From the NCBI GenBank assembly GCA_008364785.1, contig VTTJ01000001.1, forward strand, positions 558,001 through 622,000: a stretch of DNA of 64,000 nucleotides, in the 5' to 3' direction. The translations under genes and the position numbers were made by a program. Origin of the DNA: Bacillus sp. BGMRC 2118. GTDB lineage: Bacteria > Bacillota > Bacilli > Bacillales > SA4. Positions 45,802 through 56,204 of the stretch are shown one piece after another. The notes beneath the pieces are model-generated. The model was given only the letters and a program-made list of their open reading frames with translations, was not told the DNA's origin and searched no databases. Position 1 is the first letter of the stretch; the number at the start of each line of letters is the position of its first letter.

Positions 45802-45943
45802 CATCCTTCTCCCATCCAGACTATACTGTCGGCTTTGGAATTTCACCAAATCAGCGATTTATACGATATAAAAGGCTCACGGGCTTTGGATCAAACAGAC
45901 CCATCACCGCCGGTAGGGAATTACACCCTGCCCCGAAGGATTA
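45802..45943 (-). promoter_or_regulatory. FMN riboswitch (RFN element)
   Basis: On the minus strand it starts ATCCTTCGGGGCAGGGTG, continues through CCCTACCGGCGGTGATGG and GTGAAATTCC, and ends with AGTCTGGATGGGAGAAGGAT. All core RFN blocks are present in order. It governs ribD-ribE-ribBA-ribH. Confidence 0.96.
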
Positions 45944-46015
45944 CTATTTAATTTTCATCATTATAGCATATACTCTTCCCTTTTTGTCTAGTTATAGTTC
46001 TTATCATTCCCAATG

Positions 46016-46038
46016 AAAAAAAGAGCCGATTGGCTCCT
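46016..46038 (-). terminator. Terminator of the 40-residue gene
   Basis: GAGCC-AATC-GGCTC followed by TTTTTTT on the minus strand. Confidence 0.75.
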
Positions 46039-46047
46039 TTACCTTCG

Positions 46048-46170
46048 TTATTGATTGGGCACGCCAGTTGGACTCACTTGGCGGATGTGTTTGTTTTCTC
46101 TATGAGCTTTTTCATTCACTAACGCTTTTTGGTCTACTTGCTCAGACGTTTTCTCATTACGTTTAACCAT
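46048..46170 (-). CDS. Small 40-residue hydrophilic protein, unknown
   Basis: MVKRNEKTSEQVDQKALVNE and onward, ending SPTGVPNQ. Highly charged, no cysteine, no hydrophobic part. AGGAGGG lies 6 bases before the ATG and a terminator follows the stop, which supports a real gene. The size and composition resemble small spore or stress peptides, but I do not recognise a family. Confidence 0.6.
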   Translation of the reverse strand: MVKRNEKTSEQVDQKALVNEKAHRENKHIRQVSPTGVPNQ

Positions 46171-46320
46171 TTGTATCCCTCCTTTGTTCTGACGTCTAGT
46201 GATTAGTTTATACAGTTGTCTTTCATTTAATCAGATCTATTATGCGTACTCTTTTTCATTTACATCTAAAAATGGTATGATAGAACTTGTTTAAATTGAT
46301 ACATAAAAGGAGATGTCGAA

Positions 46321-46761
46321 ATGTCTACAAAAAAAGGGACAATTCATTTACAAAACGGAGAGAAAGTTGAATTTGAACTTTATCCGAATGAAGCACCAGG
46401 CACAGTTGCAAACTTTGAAAAACTAACAAACGAAGGTTTCTATAACGGATTAACGTTCCACCGTGTTATTCCTGGCTTCGTCAGCCAAGGTGGTTGTCCG
46501 AATGGAACAGGTACTGGTGGCCCAGGTTACACAATAAAATGTGAAACTGAAGGGAATCCACATAAGCATGTAGAGGGATCACTATCTATGGCACATGCTG
46601 GTAAAGATACTGGCGGAAGTCAATTTTTCATCGTTCATGATCCTCAACCACACTTGAATGGAGTTCATACTGTTTTCGGTAAAGTGACTTCTGGAATGGA
46701 ACATGTAAAAGGGATGAGAAATGGCGATGTAATGGAGAAAGTAGAAATTACAGAAGCTTAA
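46321..46761 (+). CDS. ppiB: PpiB cyclophilin-type peptidyl-prolyl isomerase
   Basis: 146 residues. Cyclophilin core: [30 protein letters not shown] and [14 protein letters not shown]. Catalyses proline cis-trans isomerisation in the cytosol. AAGGAG lies 8 bases before the ATG. Confidence 0.96.
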   Translation: MSTKKGTIHLQNGEKVEFELYPNEAPGTVANFEKLTNEGFYNGLTFHRVIPGFVSQGGCPNGTGTGGPGYTIKCETEGNPHKHVEGSLSMAHAGKDTGGSQFFIVHDPQPHLNGVHTVFGKVTSGMEHVKGMRNGDVMEKVEITEA

Positions 46762-46777
46762 TTTATAGAATACGTAA

Positions 46778-46815
46778 AAGAACCGACTATCTAGCATAGT
46801 CGGTTCTTACATTTT
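46778..46815 (+). terminator. Terminator of ppiB
   Basis: AAGAACCGACTAT pairs exactly with ATAGTCGGTTCTT, then ACATTTTC. Confidence 0.8.
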
Positions 46816-46940
46816 CTTCCTACTCCTCCTATTTATAGGACACGATTCCTCTATTTTATGGTATAGTAAATTATGGTTTATATTCTGCCCAAAAGCGTGT
46901 ATATACTGTAAGGGTGGAAAATTTGAAAGGAGAGATTTCC

Positions 46941-47807
46941 TTGAAAAAGAAGCTTTTTACCGGTCTATTACTTCTATCTCTATTTGTGCTACCTATTACA
47001 GCTATGGCCGATGCAGCAGTTGGCGACAAAATTGTAACACTTGGGGAAAATTTAACTGAAGAACAAAAGACCGCAATGCTTAGTGAAATGGAAGCACCTG
47101 CAGATGTTCAGGTTGTAACAGTTTCAAATGATGAAGAACACAAATATTTAGGCGAATTCATACCAAAAGGCCAAATTGGTTCTAGAGCTATCTCGTCTTC
47201 AGTCATTACGATAGATGAACCAAACTCAGGTTTAAAAGTTAAGACAAATAATATTACATGGGTAACAGATGCAATGTACACGAACGCTCTGATTACAGCA
47301 GGTGTAAAGGATGCGACAATTTACATAACTGCTCCATTTGATGTGTCTGGTACAGCCGCTTTAACTGGTTTAATTAAAGCTTATGAATTATCTTCTGACG
47401 AAGCAATTCCAGAGGATGTAAAAAAGGTTGCCAATGAAGAGATGGTGAAGACTGCTGAACTGGGTGATAAACTCGGTACAGAAGAAGCCGCTGCACTGAT
47501 GGCAAAGATTAAAGAAGAAATGGCAAATAACGCACCAAAAACAGACGAAGAACTTCGAGCGATCATTGAAGCAGCTGCTGCTGAGCTGGGTGTAACATTA
47601 ACAGAACAAGATATTAATAGCTTGATTGCTCTTTTCAACAAAATGAAAGAATTAAATATTGATTGGAATCAAGTTGGTGACCAGTTAAATATTGCAAAAG
47701 AAAAACTAACAACGTTTTTACAATCAGAAGAAGGTCAATCTTTCTTAACTAAATTACAAGAGTTCTTAGTTAGTGTCATTGATGCAATAAAATCTTTATT
47801 TAGCTAA
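46941..47807 (+). CDS. ypuA: YpuA-like secreted protein (DUF1002)
   Basis: 288 residues. Signal peptide (1-24), then DUF1002 (AAVGDKIVTLGENLTEEQK, IGSRAISSSVITI, VKDATIYITAPFDVSGTAALTGL). Very similar to B. subtilis YpuA, a secreted protein of unknown function linked to the cell-envelope stress response. The start is a TTG at 46941 with AAGGAG 8 bases upstream. Convergent with lysA. Confidence 0.9.
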   Translation: MKKKLFTGLLLLSLFVLPITAMADAAVGDKIVTLGENLTEEQKTAMLSEMEAPADVQVVTVSNDEEHKYLGEFIPKGQIGSRAISSSVITIDEPNSGLKVKTNNITWVTDAMYTNALITAGVKDATIYITAPFDVSGTAALTGLIKAYELSSDEAIPEDVKKVANEEMVKTAELGDKLGTEEAAALMAKIKEEMANNAPKTDEELRAIIEAAAAELGVTLTEQDINSLIALFNKMKELNIDWNQVGDQLNIAKEKLTTFLQSEEGQSFLTKLQEFLVSVIDAIKSLFS

Positions 47808-47818
47808 TATAACAGATA

Positions 47819-47850
47819 ACAAAAATAAGAGCCTAGGCTCTTATTTTTGT
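47819..47850. terminator. Bidirectional terminator between ypuA and lysA
   Basis: A perfect palindrome with arms ACAAAAATAAGAGCCT and its complement. T runs on both strands. Confidence 0.9.
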
Positions 47851-49163
47851 TTACTTGCTTCTTTTAACGGTATATCCAGCCTTATCAGATCTTCATAACT
47901 TTCACGTTTCACTACTAATTCAGACTGACCATCTTCCACAAACACGACTGGTGGACGAGGGATGCGGTTATAATTATTCGCCATCGAATAGCCGTATGCC
48001 CCTGTACAGAACACGGCTAAGATATCGTCAGAAGTACTTTTAGGCAAAGGCAAATCCCATATTAACATATCTCCAGATTCACAACATTTCCCTGCTATTG
48101 AAACGATTTCTTCATTTTTGTCTCTCATACGATTTGCAATGACAGCTTCATATTTTGCTTCATACAATGCTGGCCTAATATTGTCACTCATTCCACCGTC
48201 AACTGCTACATACTTTCGTACATTCGGAACTTCTTTTCTAGAACCGATGGAATATAATGTTGTCCCTGCATCACCAACTAATGATCTTCCGGGCTCGATC
48301 CATATCTCAGGCATGGTAAGATTATATTCCTTGACCTTCACATTGACTGCAGACACAATTTCCTCTACATATCGAGAAACAGGAATGGGATCGTCATCAG
48401 ACGTATACCGAATACCAAAGCCTCCACCTAAATTCACAACGCTAGGAGTGTATTTATATTTTATGTTCCAATTATTAATTTCCTCAAATAACTTTTCTGC
48501 AGCCATTACGAAACCTGTTGTTTCAAATATTTGAGAGCCAATGTGTGAGTGAATGCCTAGCAACTCGACAAACTCAAATGTTTGAATTAATTTCAAAGCC
48601 TCATCAGCCTGTCCACTTTGTAAATCAAAGCCAAACTTTGAATCTTCCTGTCCGGTTAAAATATAATCATGCGTATGTGCTTCAATCCCCGGTGTAATTC
48701 GAATCAGAATTTTTGCTTTTTTCTGTAATTGTCTGCACGTTTCCTCTAGAAGTGTTAACTCATAAAAGTTGTCTACGACGAAGCACCCAATTCCTGCTTG
48801 AAGGGCCATTTCAATTTCATGTACACTTTTGTTGTTACCATGAAAATGAATACGCTCGGTAGGGAATCCAGCAGCAACTGCCGTATATAATTCACCTCCA
48901 GATACAACATCCAGACTCAATCCTTCTTCTTCTACAAGTTGAAACATTGCTATCGAGGAGAATGCTTTGCTGGCGTAGGCAACCTGTGCCTTAACTCCTA
49001 ATTTTTCAAAGGTATGAATAAATCCTTGAGCACGTTCCTTTATTAATGCAACATCATAAACATAAAGTGGTGTTCCATATTGTGCTGCCAAATCAACTGT
49101 ATCCACTCCACCAATTTCAAGGTGTCCCTTTTCATTTACCTTACTCGTCCCATGAAAAAACAT
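47841..49163 (-). CDS. lysA: Diaminopimelate decarboxylase
   Basis: 440 residues, PLP-dependent fold III. The PLP Lys is in VAYASKAFSS, His in HGNNKS, and the conserved EPGRSLVGDAG and CESGD motifs are present. Converts meso-diaminopimelate to L-lysine. Upstream gap 49164-49293 holds no recognisable lysine riboswitch. Confidence 0.95.
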   Translation of the reverse strand: MFFHGTSKVNEKGHLEIGGVDTVDLAAQYGTPLYVYDVALIKERAQGFIHTFEKLGVKAQVAYASKAFSSIAMFQLVEEEGLSLDVVSGGELYTAVAAGFPTERIHFHGNNKSVHEIEMALQAGIGCFVVDNFYELTLLEETCRQLQKKAKILIRITPGIEAHTHDYILTGQEDSKFGFDLQSGQADEALKLIQTFEFVELLGIHSHIGSQIFETTGFVMAAEKLFEEINNWNIKYKYTPSVVNLGGGFGIRYTSDDDPIPVSRYVEEIVSAVNVKVKEYNLTMPEIWIEPGRSLVGDAGTTLYSIGSRKEVPNVRKYVAVDGGMSDNIRPALYEAKYEAVIANRMRDKNEEIVSIAGKCCESGDMLIWDLPLPKSTSDDILAVFCTGAYGYSMANNYNRIPRPPVVFVEDGQSELVVKRESYEDLIRLDIPLKEASKQK

Positions 49164-49293
49164 TGTCTTCTCTCCTCATATCAATAGTGTCGCCATCTTG
49201 TTACTAGTGAATGACCTCGCTCAAATCAAATTCCACTTCCTAAGACAAGGTGCTTCGCTTCGTCTATTTATTTCAAATATCTATTTAAAAGCT

Positions 49294-49329
49294 AAAAAAA
49301 CAGTTAATAGCGATTATCGCTATTAACTG
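49294..49329 (-). terminator. Terminator of the spoVA operon
   Basis: CAGTTAATAGCGAT and its complement, followed by TTTTTTTAGC on the minus strand, about 70 bases after spoVAF. Confidence 0.85.
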
Positions 49330-49401
49330 TATGAATTATAAAGTTTAGCACTTTACTCCGCTAAACAAACGATATCATATTTAGATAATTCATGCAATAC
49401 A

Positions 49402-50877
49402 TTAAGCATGCTGCCTTTTTCTGTTCTTAGCATTAACAATGCTTGGTCGATATTTAGAGCCTGGCACAGAAGGTCTGAATATAATTTTCAAAAAGGCTAC
49501 TGGTTCGAATGGTAAAAATGGCCATAAATAAGGTGTGTTGAGTGATCGGATACTTGCCAGTAATAATACATACAATGTAAACCCTGCAATTAATCCAGGA
49601 ACATGGAATAGTGCTACTAAAATTAACATAATAAGACGTGCTATTTTATTTGCGATACTCAACTCGTAACTAGGTGTTGTAAATGATCCAATCGCTGCTA
49701 CAGCAACATATAGGATGACCTCCGGTACAAACAACCCAACATCAATGGCAATTTGTCCAATTAATGCTGCTGCAATTAATCCCATTGCTGTTGATAATGG
49801 GGTTGGAGTATGAATCGCAGCCATTCTTAAAAATTCTATACCAAAATCAGCCAAGAAGATTTGAACAATGATTGGAATATTCGTTTTCTCATTTGGTCCT
49901 ATAAAGCTTATAGGCTCAGGTAAGAGATGTGGTTCAAGTACGAATAAAAGCCATAGTGGTAATAGGAATAAAGATGATAATATACCAAGAAAACGTACCC
50001 ATCTGACAAATGTCCCGACAGAAGGTGCTTGACGATATTCCTCCGCATGTTGAACATGATGAAACATTGTTGTCGGTGTAATGATTACACTTGGTGACGT
50101 ATCAACCATAATAATGACATGTCCTTCTAATAAATGGGCAGCAGCTACGTCAGGCCTTTCAGTATATCGAACTAAGGGATAGGGATTATAGCCTTGCTTA
50201 ACAACAAACTCTTCTATTGTTTTATCAGCCATCGTTAAGCCGTCAGTTTCGATATTTTGGATCTCTTTTTTAATAATACTAACCAAATCTGGGTCTGCTA
50301 CATCCTCGATGTAAGAAACACATACATCTGTCTTGGAACGTTCACCAACCTTAATTATTTCATTCCTCAATCTTTCATCCCTGATTCTTCTTCTAGTTAA
50401 CGCTGTATTAACGATTAAATTTTCGGTATAACCATCCCTTGCTCCTCTAATGACCTTTTCAGTATCTGGCTCCTGTGGTGATCTCCCTGGATAACTTCTT
50501 AAATCTACAACTAAAGCTTTAGATTCACCTTCTACTAAGAAAACAACTAAACCCGATAATACCTGGTCCACTACTTCATCGAGATTACGAATAACCTCAA
50601 CTTGTTGATGATTTATTCTGTTTTCAATGATTCCGATTGCATTACCATTTGCTTTTTCCTTATCATTTAAATCGACTAGTTCTCTTAAAATGTCCACTAT
50701 AAATTGTGAGTCAACTAGACCACTTAAAAAAAGCATGTTAATGTTCGTTTCTAATATTTTGAATTTCCGTATTCCGACATCAAAACTTACACCGAACCCT
50801 ACACGGTCTTTTAGATATTGTTCATTAACTGCAAGCTTTGGAGAGATCGGCTCATTACTCTTTGATTTCTCACTCAT
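49402..50877 (-). CDS. spoVAF: SpoVAF, GerA-type spore membrane protein
   Basis: 491 residues of the GerA/SpoVAF family: a soluble N-terminal domain (about 1-240), then several membrane helices (from about 290) and conserved PAVLHTP-like elements ([22 protein letters not shown]). Last gene of the spoVA operon. In B. subtilis it is linked to germination. Overlaps spoVAEa by 4 bases. Confidence 0.92.
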   Translation of the reverse strand: MSEKSKSNEPISPKLAVNEQYLKDRVGFGVSFDVGIRKFKILETNINMLFLSGLVDSQFIVDILRELVDLNDKEKANGNAIGIIENRINHQQVEVIRNLDEVVDQVLSGLVVFLVEGESKALVVDLRSYPGRSPQEPDTEKVIRGARDGYTENLIVNTALTRRRIRDERLRNEIIKVGERSKTDVCVSYIEDVADPDLVSIIKKEIQNIETDGLTMADKTIEEFVVKQGYNPYPLVRYTERPDVAAAHLLEGHVIIMVDTSPSVIITPTTMFHHVQHAEEYRQAPSVGTFVRWVRFLGILSSLFLLPLWLLFVLEPHLLPEPISFIGPNEKTNIPIIVQIFLADFGIEFLRMAAIHTPTPLSTAMGLIAAALIGQIAIDVGLFVPEVILYVAVAAIGSFTTPSYELSIANKIARLIMLILVALFHVPGLIAGFTLYVLLLASIRSLNTPYLWPFLPFEPVAFLKIIFRPSVPGSKYRPSIVNAKNRKRQHA

Positions 50878-51446
50878 TTAAGTCCATTCCTTTCTAGGAT
50901 AATCTCAACTGCCTTCATTGTAATTGGGCATCCTTTTGAAATATCATCTTTCCCTGCCATCTTCCCAATGTCCCCTATCCCAATAATTAGTGGTACATTT
51001 AATTGATCCAGGCAATAAACGGTGTCCCCGTTTATTCTGCCAACTTCTAGCTCTTGTAGTCCATTTTTGTCAATACCAAACTCTGTTAATTCCCCAAAAC
51101 GATCAATACTGACATCTACTTTTGACCATTCATCTTGATGAGAATTAGAGGCTACAGCAATAACACCCAGTACATCTATTTGCTTGTGATTGGCAACATA
51201 TATTAAGGCTCGTTCTCCCGCACCCTCCCCGATATAGCCACAGTCATCAAATAATACGAAAACAGGATCATATGGAGTTTGCAAGATGAGGTTAACAAGT
51301 TTGTTTCCTTTTAGCAGGGAGGGATTGCCTTGTGATTGCGAAATGCAGCGCCCACCAATTTTTGTTGCTGCATGTTGAACTGCTCTCAATGCATATTCAT
51401 CACCATCTGTTACAAGAATAACCTTCCTTCTTTTCTCCATACTCAT
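50874..51446 (-). CDS. spoVAEA: SpoVAEa, soluble SpoVA protein
   Basis: 190 residues, no membrane segment. Typical parts: [31 protein letters not shown] and [17 protein letters not shown]. In spores it lies on the outer side of the inner membrane. Overlaps both neighbours. Confidence 0.9.
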   Translation of the reverse strand: MSMEKRRKVILVTDGDEYALRAVQHAATKIGGRCISQSQGNPSLLKGNKLVNLILQTPYDPVFVLFDDCGYIGEGAGERALIYVANHKQIDVLGVIAVASNSHQDEWSKVDVSIDRFGELTEFGIDKNGLQELEVGRINGDTVYCLDQLNVPLIIGIGDIGKMAGKDDISKGCPITMKAVEIILERNGLK

Positions 51447-51799
51447 TATCCTTTCGGCTTAAAAATTAGGGCAATAATAAAAGAGAATAATATAGCAGAA
51501 GAGATACCTGCACTTGTCAGCTCAAATATTCCCATTCCTATACCCACAAATCCATGCTCATCTGCCTTTTCCATTGCTCCATGAAGCAAGGAATGACCAA
51601 AGCTTGTAATCGGCACCGTAGCACCTGCCCCGGCAAATTCAATCAACTTATCATAGATTCCAAATCCATCTAAAACAGCTCCCGTTACGACGAAGATGCT
51701 CATGACATGAGCAGGCGTTAGTTTTGCAAAATCTAAAAGTAATTGACCTATAATACATATAGCTCCACCGACTAGGAATGCAGTGATATATTCCATCAA
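51446..51799 (-). CDS. spoVAEB: SpoVAEb membrane protein
   Basis: 117 residues, three or four membrane helices, with [25 protein letters not shown] and [19 protein letters not shown]. It is a paralogue of SpoVAC, visible from the shared GAGA/S-VP-TxFG segment. Part of the dipicolinic-acid channel complex. Confidence 0.93.
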   Translation of the reverse strand: MMEYITAFLVGGAICIIGQLLLDFAKLTPAHVMSIFVVTGAVLDGFGIYDKLIEFAGAGATVPITSFGHSLLHGAMEKADEHGFVGIGMGIFELTSAGISSAILFSFIIALIFKPKG

Positions 51800-52815
51800 T
51801 ACTCACCTTCTTGGTTTGCTTCAAAAACAACACCATGAGCAATGGTCGGTATTGTTTCCTTTTGCTGAATCATAATCGGATTTAATAATGCACCCGTCGC
51901 AACAACTAAAATCCGTTTATACTTACCCTTTATTATTTGTTCCAATAAGTAGGAATAGGTCACCACAGCTGAGCATCCGCACCCACTCCCACCAGCAAAC
52001 ACTTCTTGGTCTGGTGAAAACACCATTAATCCACAATCATTATGAACAGCAGAAATGTCAATATCATCTTCTAACAGCAATTCTCTAAGAATTGGAGAAC
52101 CCACTGAGGATAAATCCCCTGTTACGATTAAATCGTAATCCTCTGGAGTTCGATTCAAATCCTGCAGGTGTTGTCTTATCGTATCTGCTGCTGCTGGCGC
52201 CATCGCAGATCCCATATCATTTGGATTCGCCACTCCGTAATCCATGACTTTGCCAATGGTCGCACTTGTAATTTTGATTGGACTATTTTTTTTTGAAACC
52301 ATAATAGCTCCTGCCCCTGTAACAGTGAAAGTTGCGGTATCCGGTTTCTGTCCCCCATATTCTGTAGGGTTTCTAAATTGACGTTCTGCCGTTGCATTAT
52401 GGCTGCTAGTTGCAGCCACTACTCGATGAGCAAATCCCGCATCTACTAAAGCTGAACCGACGGCCAGCGTTTCCATGGAAGTTGAGCATGCTCCAAACAT
52501 ACATAAAAACGGTATTTGCTGTGTTCTTGCAACGTAATTACTCGTTACATTTTGGTTAAGTAAATCTCCTGCTAGAAGCAAATCAATGTCTTCTTTTGTT
52601 GCATCCACTTTTGATAAACATAAATCTATTGAATCATTCATTAACCGCCTTTCAGCAAGTTCCCAATTTTCTTCTCCACAATATAAGTCATTATAGGATT
52701 TATCATAATAGGAACTTAAAGGTCCTTTTGATTCCATTGGACCTACTGCTGTGCCTGTGGATTGAACAAAAATGTCATCTTGAAATAACCATGTTTGTCT
52801 CCCAGCTAGCTTCAT
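51796..52815 (-). CDS. spoVAD: SpoVAD, DPA-binding protein
   Basis: 339 residues of the thiolase/KAS-like fold: [24 protein letters not shown] around the position of the catalytic Cys in thiolases, and [18 protein letters not shown] near the end. It binds dipicolinic acid for uptake into the forespore. Lies between spoVAC and spoVAEb. Confidence 0.95.
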   Translation of the reverse strand: MKLAGRQTWLFQDDIFVQSTGTAVGPMESKGPLSSYYDKSYNDLYCGEENWELAERRLMNDSIDLCLSKVDATKEDIDLLLAGDLLNQNVTSNYVARTQQIPFLCMFGACSTSMETLAVGSALVDAGFAHRVVAATSSHNATAERQFRNPTEYGGQKPDTATFTVTGAGAIMVSKKNSPIKITSATIGKVMDYGVANPNDMGSAMAPAAADTIRQHLQDLNRTPEDYDLIVTGDLSSVGSPILRELLLEDDIDISAVHNDCGLMVFSPDQEVFAGGSGCGCSAVVTYSYLLEQIIKGKYKRILVVATGALLNPIMIQQKETIPTIAHGVVFEANQEGEY

Positions 52816-52836
52816 ACTCTTCCCTCCAGATCACGT

Positions 52837-53280
52837 TTATAGAAAAACGAATCGAATGATATATCTAATAATGCCGACAACATAAGCAGATACAACTCCA
52901 AATACGATGACATTTCCAGCTAATTTGAACATGTTTGTAGCAATACCTAACACAATTCCTTCACTGCGATGTTCCAATGCTGCACTTGTCATAGAGTTAG
53001 CGAATCCTGTTACAGGAACAGCTGAACCTGCTCCTGCAAACTGCCCAATTTTATCGTAAATTCCTAAACCAGTTAATAGAGATGACAGGAGTATTAATGT
53101 AGCAACCGTTGGATTGCCTGCACTTTGTTCAGTAAAGTCAAAAACGTTAATAAAAAAGTTTTGAATCACTTGACCTAACGTACAAATCAATCCTCCGACT
53201 ATGAATGCCTTGATGCAGTTGGAAATATAAGGTGTTTGTGGTTGAAAAGCTTTTATTTGCTTTACGTAATTTTTTTTCAT
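52837..53280 (-). CDS. spoVAC: SpoVAC membrane channel protein
   Basis: 147 residues with membrane helices and the family core FIVGGLICTLGQVIQNFF and GAGSAVPVTGFANSMTSAALEH. A mechanosensitive component of DPA transport in B. subtilis. The ATG at 53280 has a weak site but gives the usual N-terminus (MKKNYVKQIKAFQPQTP). A CTG at 53298 lies 9 bases behind AAAGGAG and is an alternative. Confidence 0.92.
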   Translation of the reverse strand: MKKNYVKQIKAFQPQTPYISNCIKAFIVGGLICTLGQVIQNFFINVFDFTEQSAGNPTVATLILLSSLLTGLGIYDKIGQFAGAGSAVPVTGFANSMTSAALEHRSEGIVLGIATNMFKLAGNVIVFGVVSAYVVGIIRYIIRFVFL

Positions 53281-53314
53281 TGAAGTTCTCTTACCCAGAG
53301 CGGCTCTCTCCTTT

Positions 53315-53737
53315 CTATAAATCCACAAAATATACCCAATGGTAGAGTGAACCAACGATTTTGCCTATAACGAATGCCATCAGTAAAATGATAATCCGGT
53401 CATAAATACCCATACGTTTTGAAAGGATTGGAAAAACATTTAACACTTCTGTTAACGCAGCAGCCAACATCCCTACAAATATCCCGTACATTGCTCCTAG
53501 AGGGATTAGGAAGTAGGGTGACATAAAGAAACTAAAGTCTCTTAAGCTTAAGATTCCTCCGATAATCGCTCCTCCAACAATCCCCCACTCATATCCTTGA
53601 ATATAGGCTTGTGTTTTGGTAAGTTGCGTTAGTCTTGGTATGATTCCTAATACTGATAAAAAGGCAACGATTCCTGCCCCAACAGCCAGCCCACCTGCTA
53701 AACCGATAAATATAACGAGGAGATAATTAATCACCAT
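53315..53737 (-). CDS. spoVAB: SpoVAB membrane protein
   Basis: 140 residues, four membrane helices, with [23 protein letters not shown] and [22 protein letters not shown]. Required with the rest of SpoVA for DPA uptake. Overlaps spoVAA by 11 bases. Confidence 0.92.
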   Translation of the reverse strand: MVINYLLVIFIGLAGGLAVGAGIVAFLSVLGIIPRLTQLTKTQAYIQGYEWGIVGGAIIGGILSLRDFSFFMSPYFLIPLGAMYGIFVGMLAAALTEVLNVFPILSKRMGIYDRIIILLMAFVIGKIVGSLYHWVYFVDL

Positions 53738-54350
53738 CGTGTAATTTCTTCGTGCTTTCTTTGTTTTCTTTCAACATTACATAGCGGTCTAAATCTTGTT
53801 GATAGTTAAACATCTCTACCTCAAGTGGACTGGGTTCTTCATTAATTCGCTTCTTAAATAAATGGTTAAAAAACAAAATCATACCTAAGCCTAAACCAAA
53901 TGAATAAGGAATTTGCAGTAATAATGGTTTCTCATTGTGTTTACCTGTGATGATAAAATAAATTCGTTGATGAACCTCTCTCATGCTGACATCTTCATGA
54001 AAGTTCATAATGGTAAGTGCTGCACCGATAAAGAGTAGTAACCAGACACCAATAAAATACACAAGGGAAAATTTCCGTTTTCTGTATTCGATTTCAACAA
54101 TAGCCTGTGTTGGACCGATTGACTGGATATCAATTGTAGGATAAGCAGAAAGAATCTTATCAATAACTGTCATCACATCAATCACAACAATATTCTTGTC
54201 ACTCATATTCACATGATAAATGACCGTATTTTCAATTTTTTCTTTTAACGATTCACTTGAAATAATCTGCGCAAGATTTCCGATGGTTACGGTGTGATTT
54301 GGTTTAACTAAGATCTTATGGCGCATTCTAATATATAAAGTTTCTTCCAT
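53727..54350 (-). CDS. spoVAA: SpoVAA
   Basis: 207 residues: an N-terminal soluble domain (about 1-105) and two membrane helices (about 108-128 and 158-176) with an acidic C-terminus. First gene of the spoVA operon. The ATG at 54350 is preferred over the GTG at 54359, with AGGA about 10 bases upstream. Confidence 0.9.
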   Translation of the reverse strand: MEETLYIRMRHKILVKPNHTVTIGNLAQIISSESLKEKIENTVIYHVNMSDKNIVVIDVMTVIDKILSAYPTIDIQSIGPTQAIVEIEYRKRKFSLVYFIGVWLLLFIGAALTIMNFHEDVSMREVHQRIYFIITGKHNEKPLLLQIPYSFGLGLGMILFFNHLFKKRINEEPSPLEVEMFNYQQDLDRYVMLKENKESTKKLHDGD

Positions 54351-54388
54351 CGTTCTCACATCCTACACAAGAATTTCCTTGTAGATGT

Positions 54389-54419
54389 TAGTATGCTTGT
54401 TAACGGATTCCCTAATTCT
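54389..54419 (-). promoter_or_regulatory. SigmaG-type promoter of spoVA
   Basis: GAATTA-like -35 (54413-54419) and CATACTA -10 (54389-54395, fits CATnnTA), 17 bases apart, about 40 bases before spoVAA. The spoVA operon is forespore SigmaG-dependent in B. subtilis. Confidence 0.65.
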
Positions 54420-54451
54420 AAAATGGAGAAGACTCCATTAATTACCAAGCA

Positions 54452-54506
54452 CTTTAACACTTTAAAGGATTTGGGGTCAGTCCCCCACTCCTTTAAAGTG
54501 TTAAAG
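54452..54506. repeat. Long hairpin repeat, copy 2
   Basis: Same hairpin as 40501-40551, with arms starting CTTTAACACTTTAAAGGA and about two mismatches near the loop. Sits between the sigF terminator and the spoVA promoter. Confidence 0.75.
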
Positions 54507-54516
54507 CGTTCAATAC

Positions 54517-54547
54517 AAAAAAACCGAATGAGTTAGACACCCATTCG
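54517..54547 (-). terminator. Terminator of sigF
   Basis: CGAATG pairs with CATTCG across the sigF stop, followed by GTTTTTTTG on the minus strand. Confidence 0.75.
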
Positions 54548-55291
54548 ATCTTTCATTTGTTGCAATATTTTCTTCTCGAGGCGTGATACCTGAACTTGTG
54601 ATATCCCTAAGCGCGCCGCGACTTCTGATTGTGTCTGGTCTTTATAATACCGTAAGAATACAATCAATCTTTCGCGGTCATCCAGGTCTCTAATCGCTTC
54701 TTTCAGTGCGATTTTGTCGAACCAACCTGTCTCGGTTTCGTCTGCAATCTGGTCTAACAGTGTGATTGGGTCTCCATCATTTTCATACACCGTTTCATGT
54801 ATTGATGATGGGGCACGACTTGCTTCTTGGGCGAGTACAACATCTTCTGGAGTAATTTCTAATTTCTCTGCAATTTCGTGTATCGTTGGAACTCTTCCAA
54901 GTATTTTTGATAATTCGTCTTTTGCCTTTCTAATTTTGTTTCCTGTTTCTTTTAATGATCGACTCACCTTCACCGTTCCATCATCACGGATAAATCGTTG
55001 GATTTCTCCGATAATCATCGGTACGGCATAGGTTGAGAACTTCACATCAAACGTAAGATCGAATTTATCAACTGATTTTAGGAGACCAATGCAGCCAATT
55101 TGGAATAAATCATCAGGCTCATACCCTCTATTTAAGAATCGTTGAACCACTGACCAGACTAAACGCATGTTTTTTTGAATGATCAAGTCCCTTGCTGCCT
55201 GCTCACCAGTTTGACTACGCTTAATTAATTCTTTTACCTCATGATCTTTTAAGTATGTCTCTTTCTTCTCTTTCTTGACCTCCACATCCAT
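54533..55291 (-). CDS. sigF: SigmaF forespore sigma factor
   Basis: 252 residues with regions 2 (DLFQIGCIGLLKSVDKFDLTFDVKFSTYAVPMIIGEIQRFIRDDG), 3 and 4 (LDDRERLIVFLRYYKDQTQSEVAARLGISQVQVSRLEKKIL). First compartment-specific sigma factor of sporulation. Third gene of spoIIA. Confidence 0.97.
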   Translation of the reverse strand: MDVEVKKEKKETYLKDHEVKELIKRSQTGEQAARDLIIQKNMRLVWSVVQRFLNRGYEPDDLFQIGCIGLLKSVDKFDLTFDVKFSTYAVPMIIGEIQRFIRDDGTVKVSRSLKETGNKIRKAKDELSKILGRVPTIHEIAEKLEITPEDVVLAQEASRAPSSIHETVYENDGDPITLLDQIADETETGWFDKIALKEAIRDLDDRERLIVFLRYYKDQTQSEVAARLGISQVQVSRLEKKILQQMKDRMGV

Positions 55292-55304
55292 ACACCATTC
55301 TCCC

Positions 55305-55745
55305 TTAATTACAAAGCGCTTTGTTGTTCGTTAAATGCTTAGTTAGACGGATGGTAGTTCCTCTCGTTTCATGAGAATCAATATCAAAATCATCCATAAA
55401 GTTCTCCATAATCGTAAAGCCCATTCCAGAACGCTCAAGCTCTGGCTTTGTTGTAAATAATGGCTGACGAGCTTCTTCAACATCTAAAATTCCAATACCT
55501 TCATCTCGGATTGTAATTTGTACTGTATTTTCATCCAGTACCACTGAGATATAAACGATCCCTTTTGGATCATTTTCATATCCATGAATAATCGCATTCG
55601 TTACTGCTTCTGAAACAACTGTTTTAATCTCAGTTAGCTCATCCATAGTCGGATCAAGTTGAGTAATAAAAGCAGCTACCGTAACACGAGCAAATGATTC
55701 ATTTTGGCTAAGGGCAGAAAATTGAATGTGCATTTCGTTTCTCAT
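55305..55745 (-). CDS. spoIIAB: SpoIIAB anti-sigma factor and kinase
   Basis: 146 residues, GHKL ATPase fold with [17 protein letters not shown] (N-box), [10 protein letters not shown] and [17 protein letters not shown]. Holds SigmaF and phosphorylates SpoIIAA. The ATG at 55745 gives exactly the usual N-terminus ([20 protein letters not shown]), with GGGGGTGG 6 bases upstream. Confidence 0.97.
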   Translation of the reverse strand: MRNEMHIQFSALSQNESFARVTVAAFITQLDPTMDELTEIKTVVSEAVTNAIIHGYENDPKGIVYISVVLDENTVQITIRDEGIGILDVEEARQPLFTTKPELERSGMGFTIMENFMDDFDIDSHETRGTTIRLTKHLTNNKALCN

Positions 55746-55746
55746 G

Positions 55747-56097
55747 TTAGGCCACCCCCAATGTTTGGAGTGCAAATTGTTCGCTTTCTTCCAAACGAAT
55801 GATTTTAAATAAACCTGACATGTCAAACAATCTTTTTACTGCTGGTGAGATTGAACAAACAACCATCTCTCCACCTGTATTTTTAATTTGCTTGTAGCGT
55901 CCTAAAATAACACCCAAACCAGAACTGTCCATAAATGAAAGGTGTTCTAGATTTAATATAATGTGATTAATTGAATTCTTCTCTATTGAATCGGTAACTC
56001 TTGTACGTAAATCTTCCGCTGTATGATGATCTAACTCTCCTACAAGACGGATGCATAGCACATTGTGTTTCACTTCTAAGTCGATGGAAAGACTCAC
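55747..56097 (-). CDS. spoIIAA: SpoIIAA anti-anti-sigma factor
   Basis: 116 residues, STAS domain. The phospho-acceptor Ser is in [17 protein letters not shown]. When unphosphorylated it frees SigmaF from SpoIIAB. First gene of spoIIA. Confidence 0.97.
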   Translation of the reverse strand: MSLSIDLEVKHNVLCIRLVGELDHHTAEDLRTRVTDSIEKNSINHIILNLEHLSFMDSSGLGVILGRYKQIKNTGGEMVVCSISPAVKRLFDMSGLFKIIRLEESEQFALQTLGVA

Positions 56098-56130
56098 TAC
56101 CTATTCCTCCTTAATTTAAGCTAGTGAGTC

Positions 56131-56159
56131 AATTTCTATAAAAGATTTCAAATTCCTTC
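56131..56159 (-). promoter_or_regulatory. SigmaH-type promoter of spoIIA
   Basis: GAAGGAATT (56151-56159) fits the -35 RnAGGAwWW exactly; ATAGAAATT (56131-56139) fits the -10 RnnGAATww at 8 of 9 positions; spacing 11. The spoIIA operon is SigmaH-dependent in B. subtilis. Confidence 0.75.
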
Positions 56160-56204
56160 CCACCTGACAAAACTAGTGCTAATTCGCCTAAATTAGTCAA
56201 CATA

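Noticed and set aside
49164..49401. Possible lysine riboswitch or T-box before lysA
   Set aside because: None of the L-box or T-box core sequences is visible; the only structure is the spoVAF terminator.
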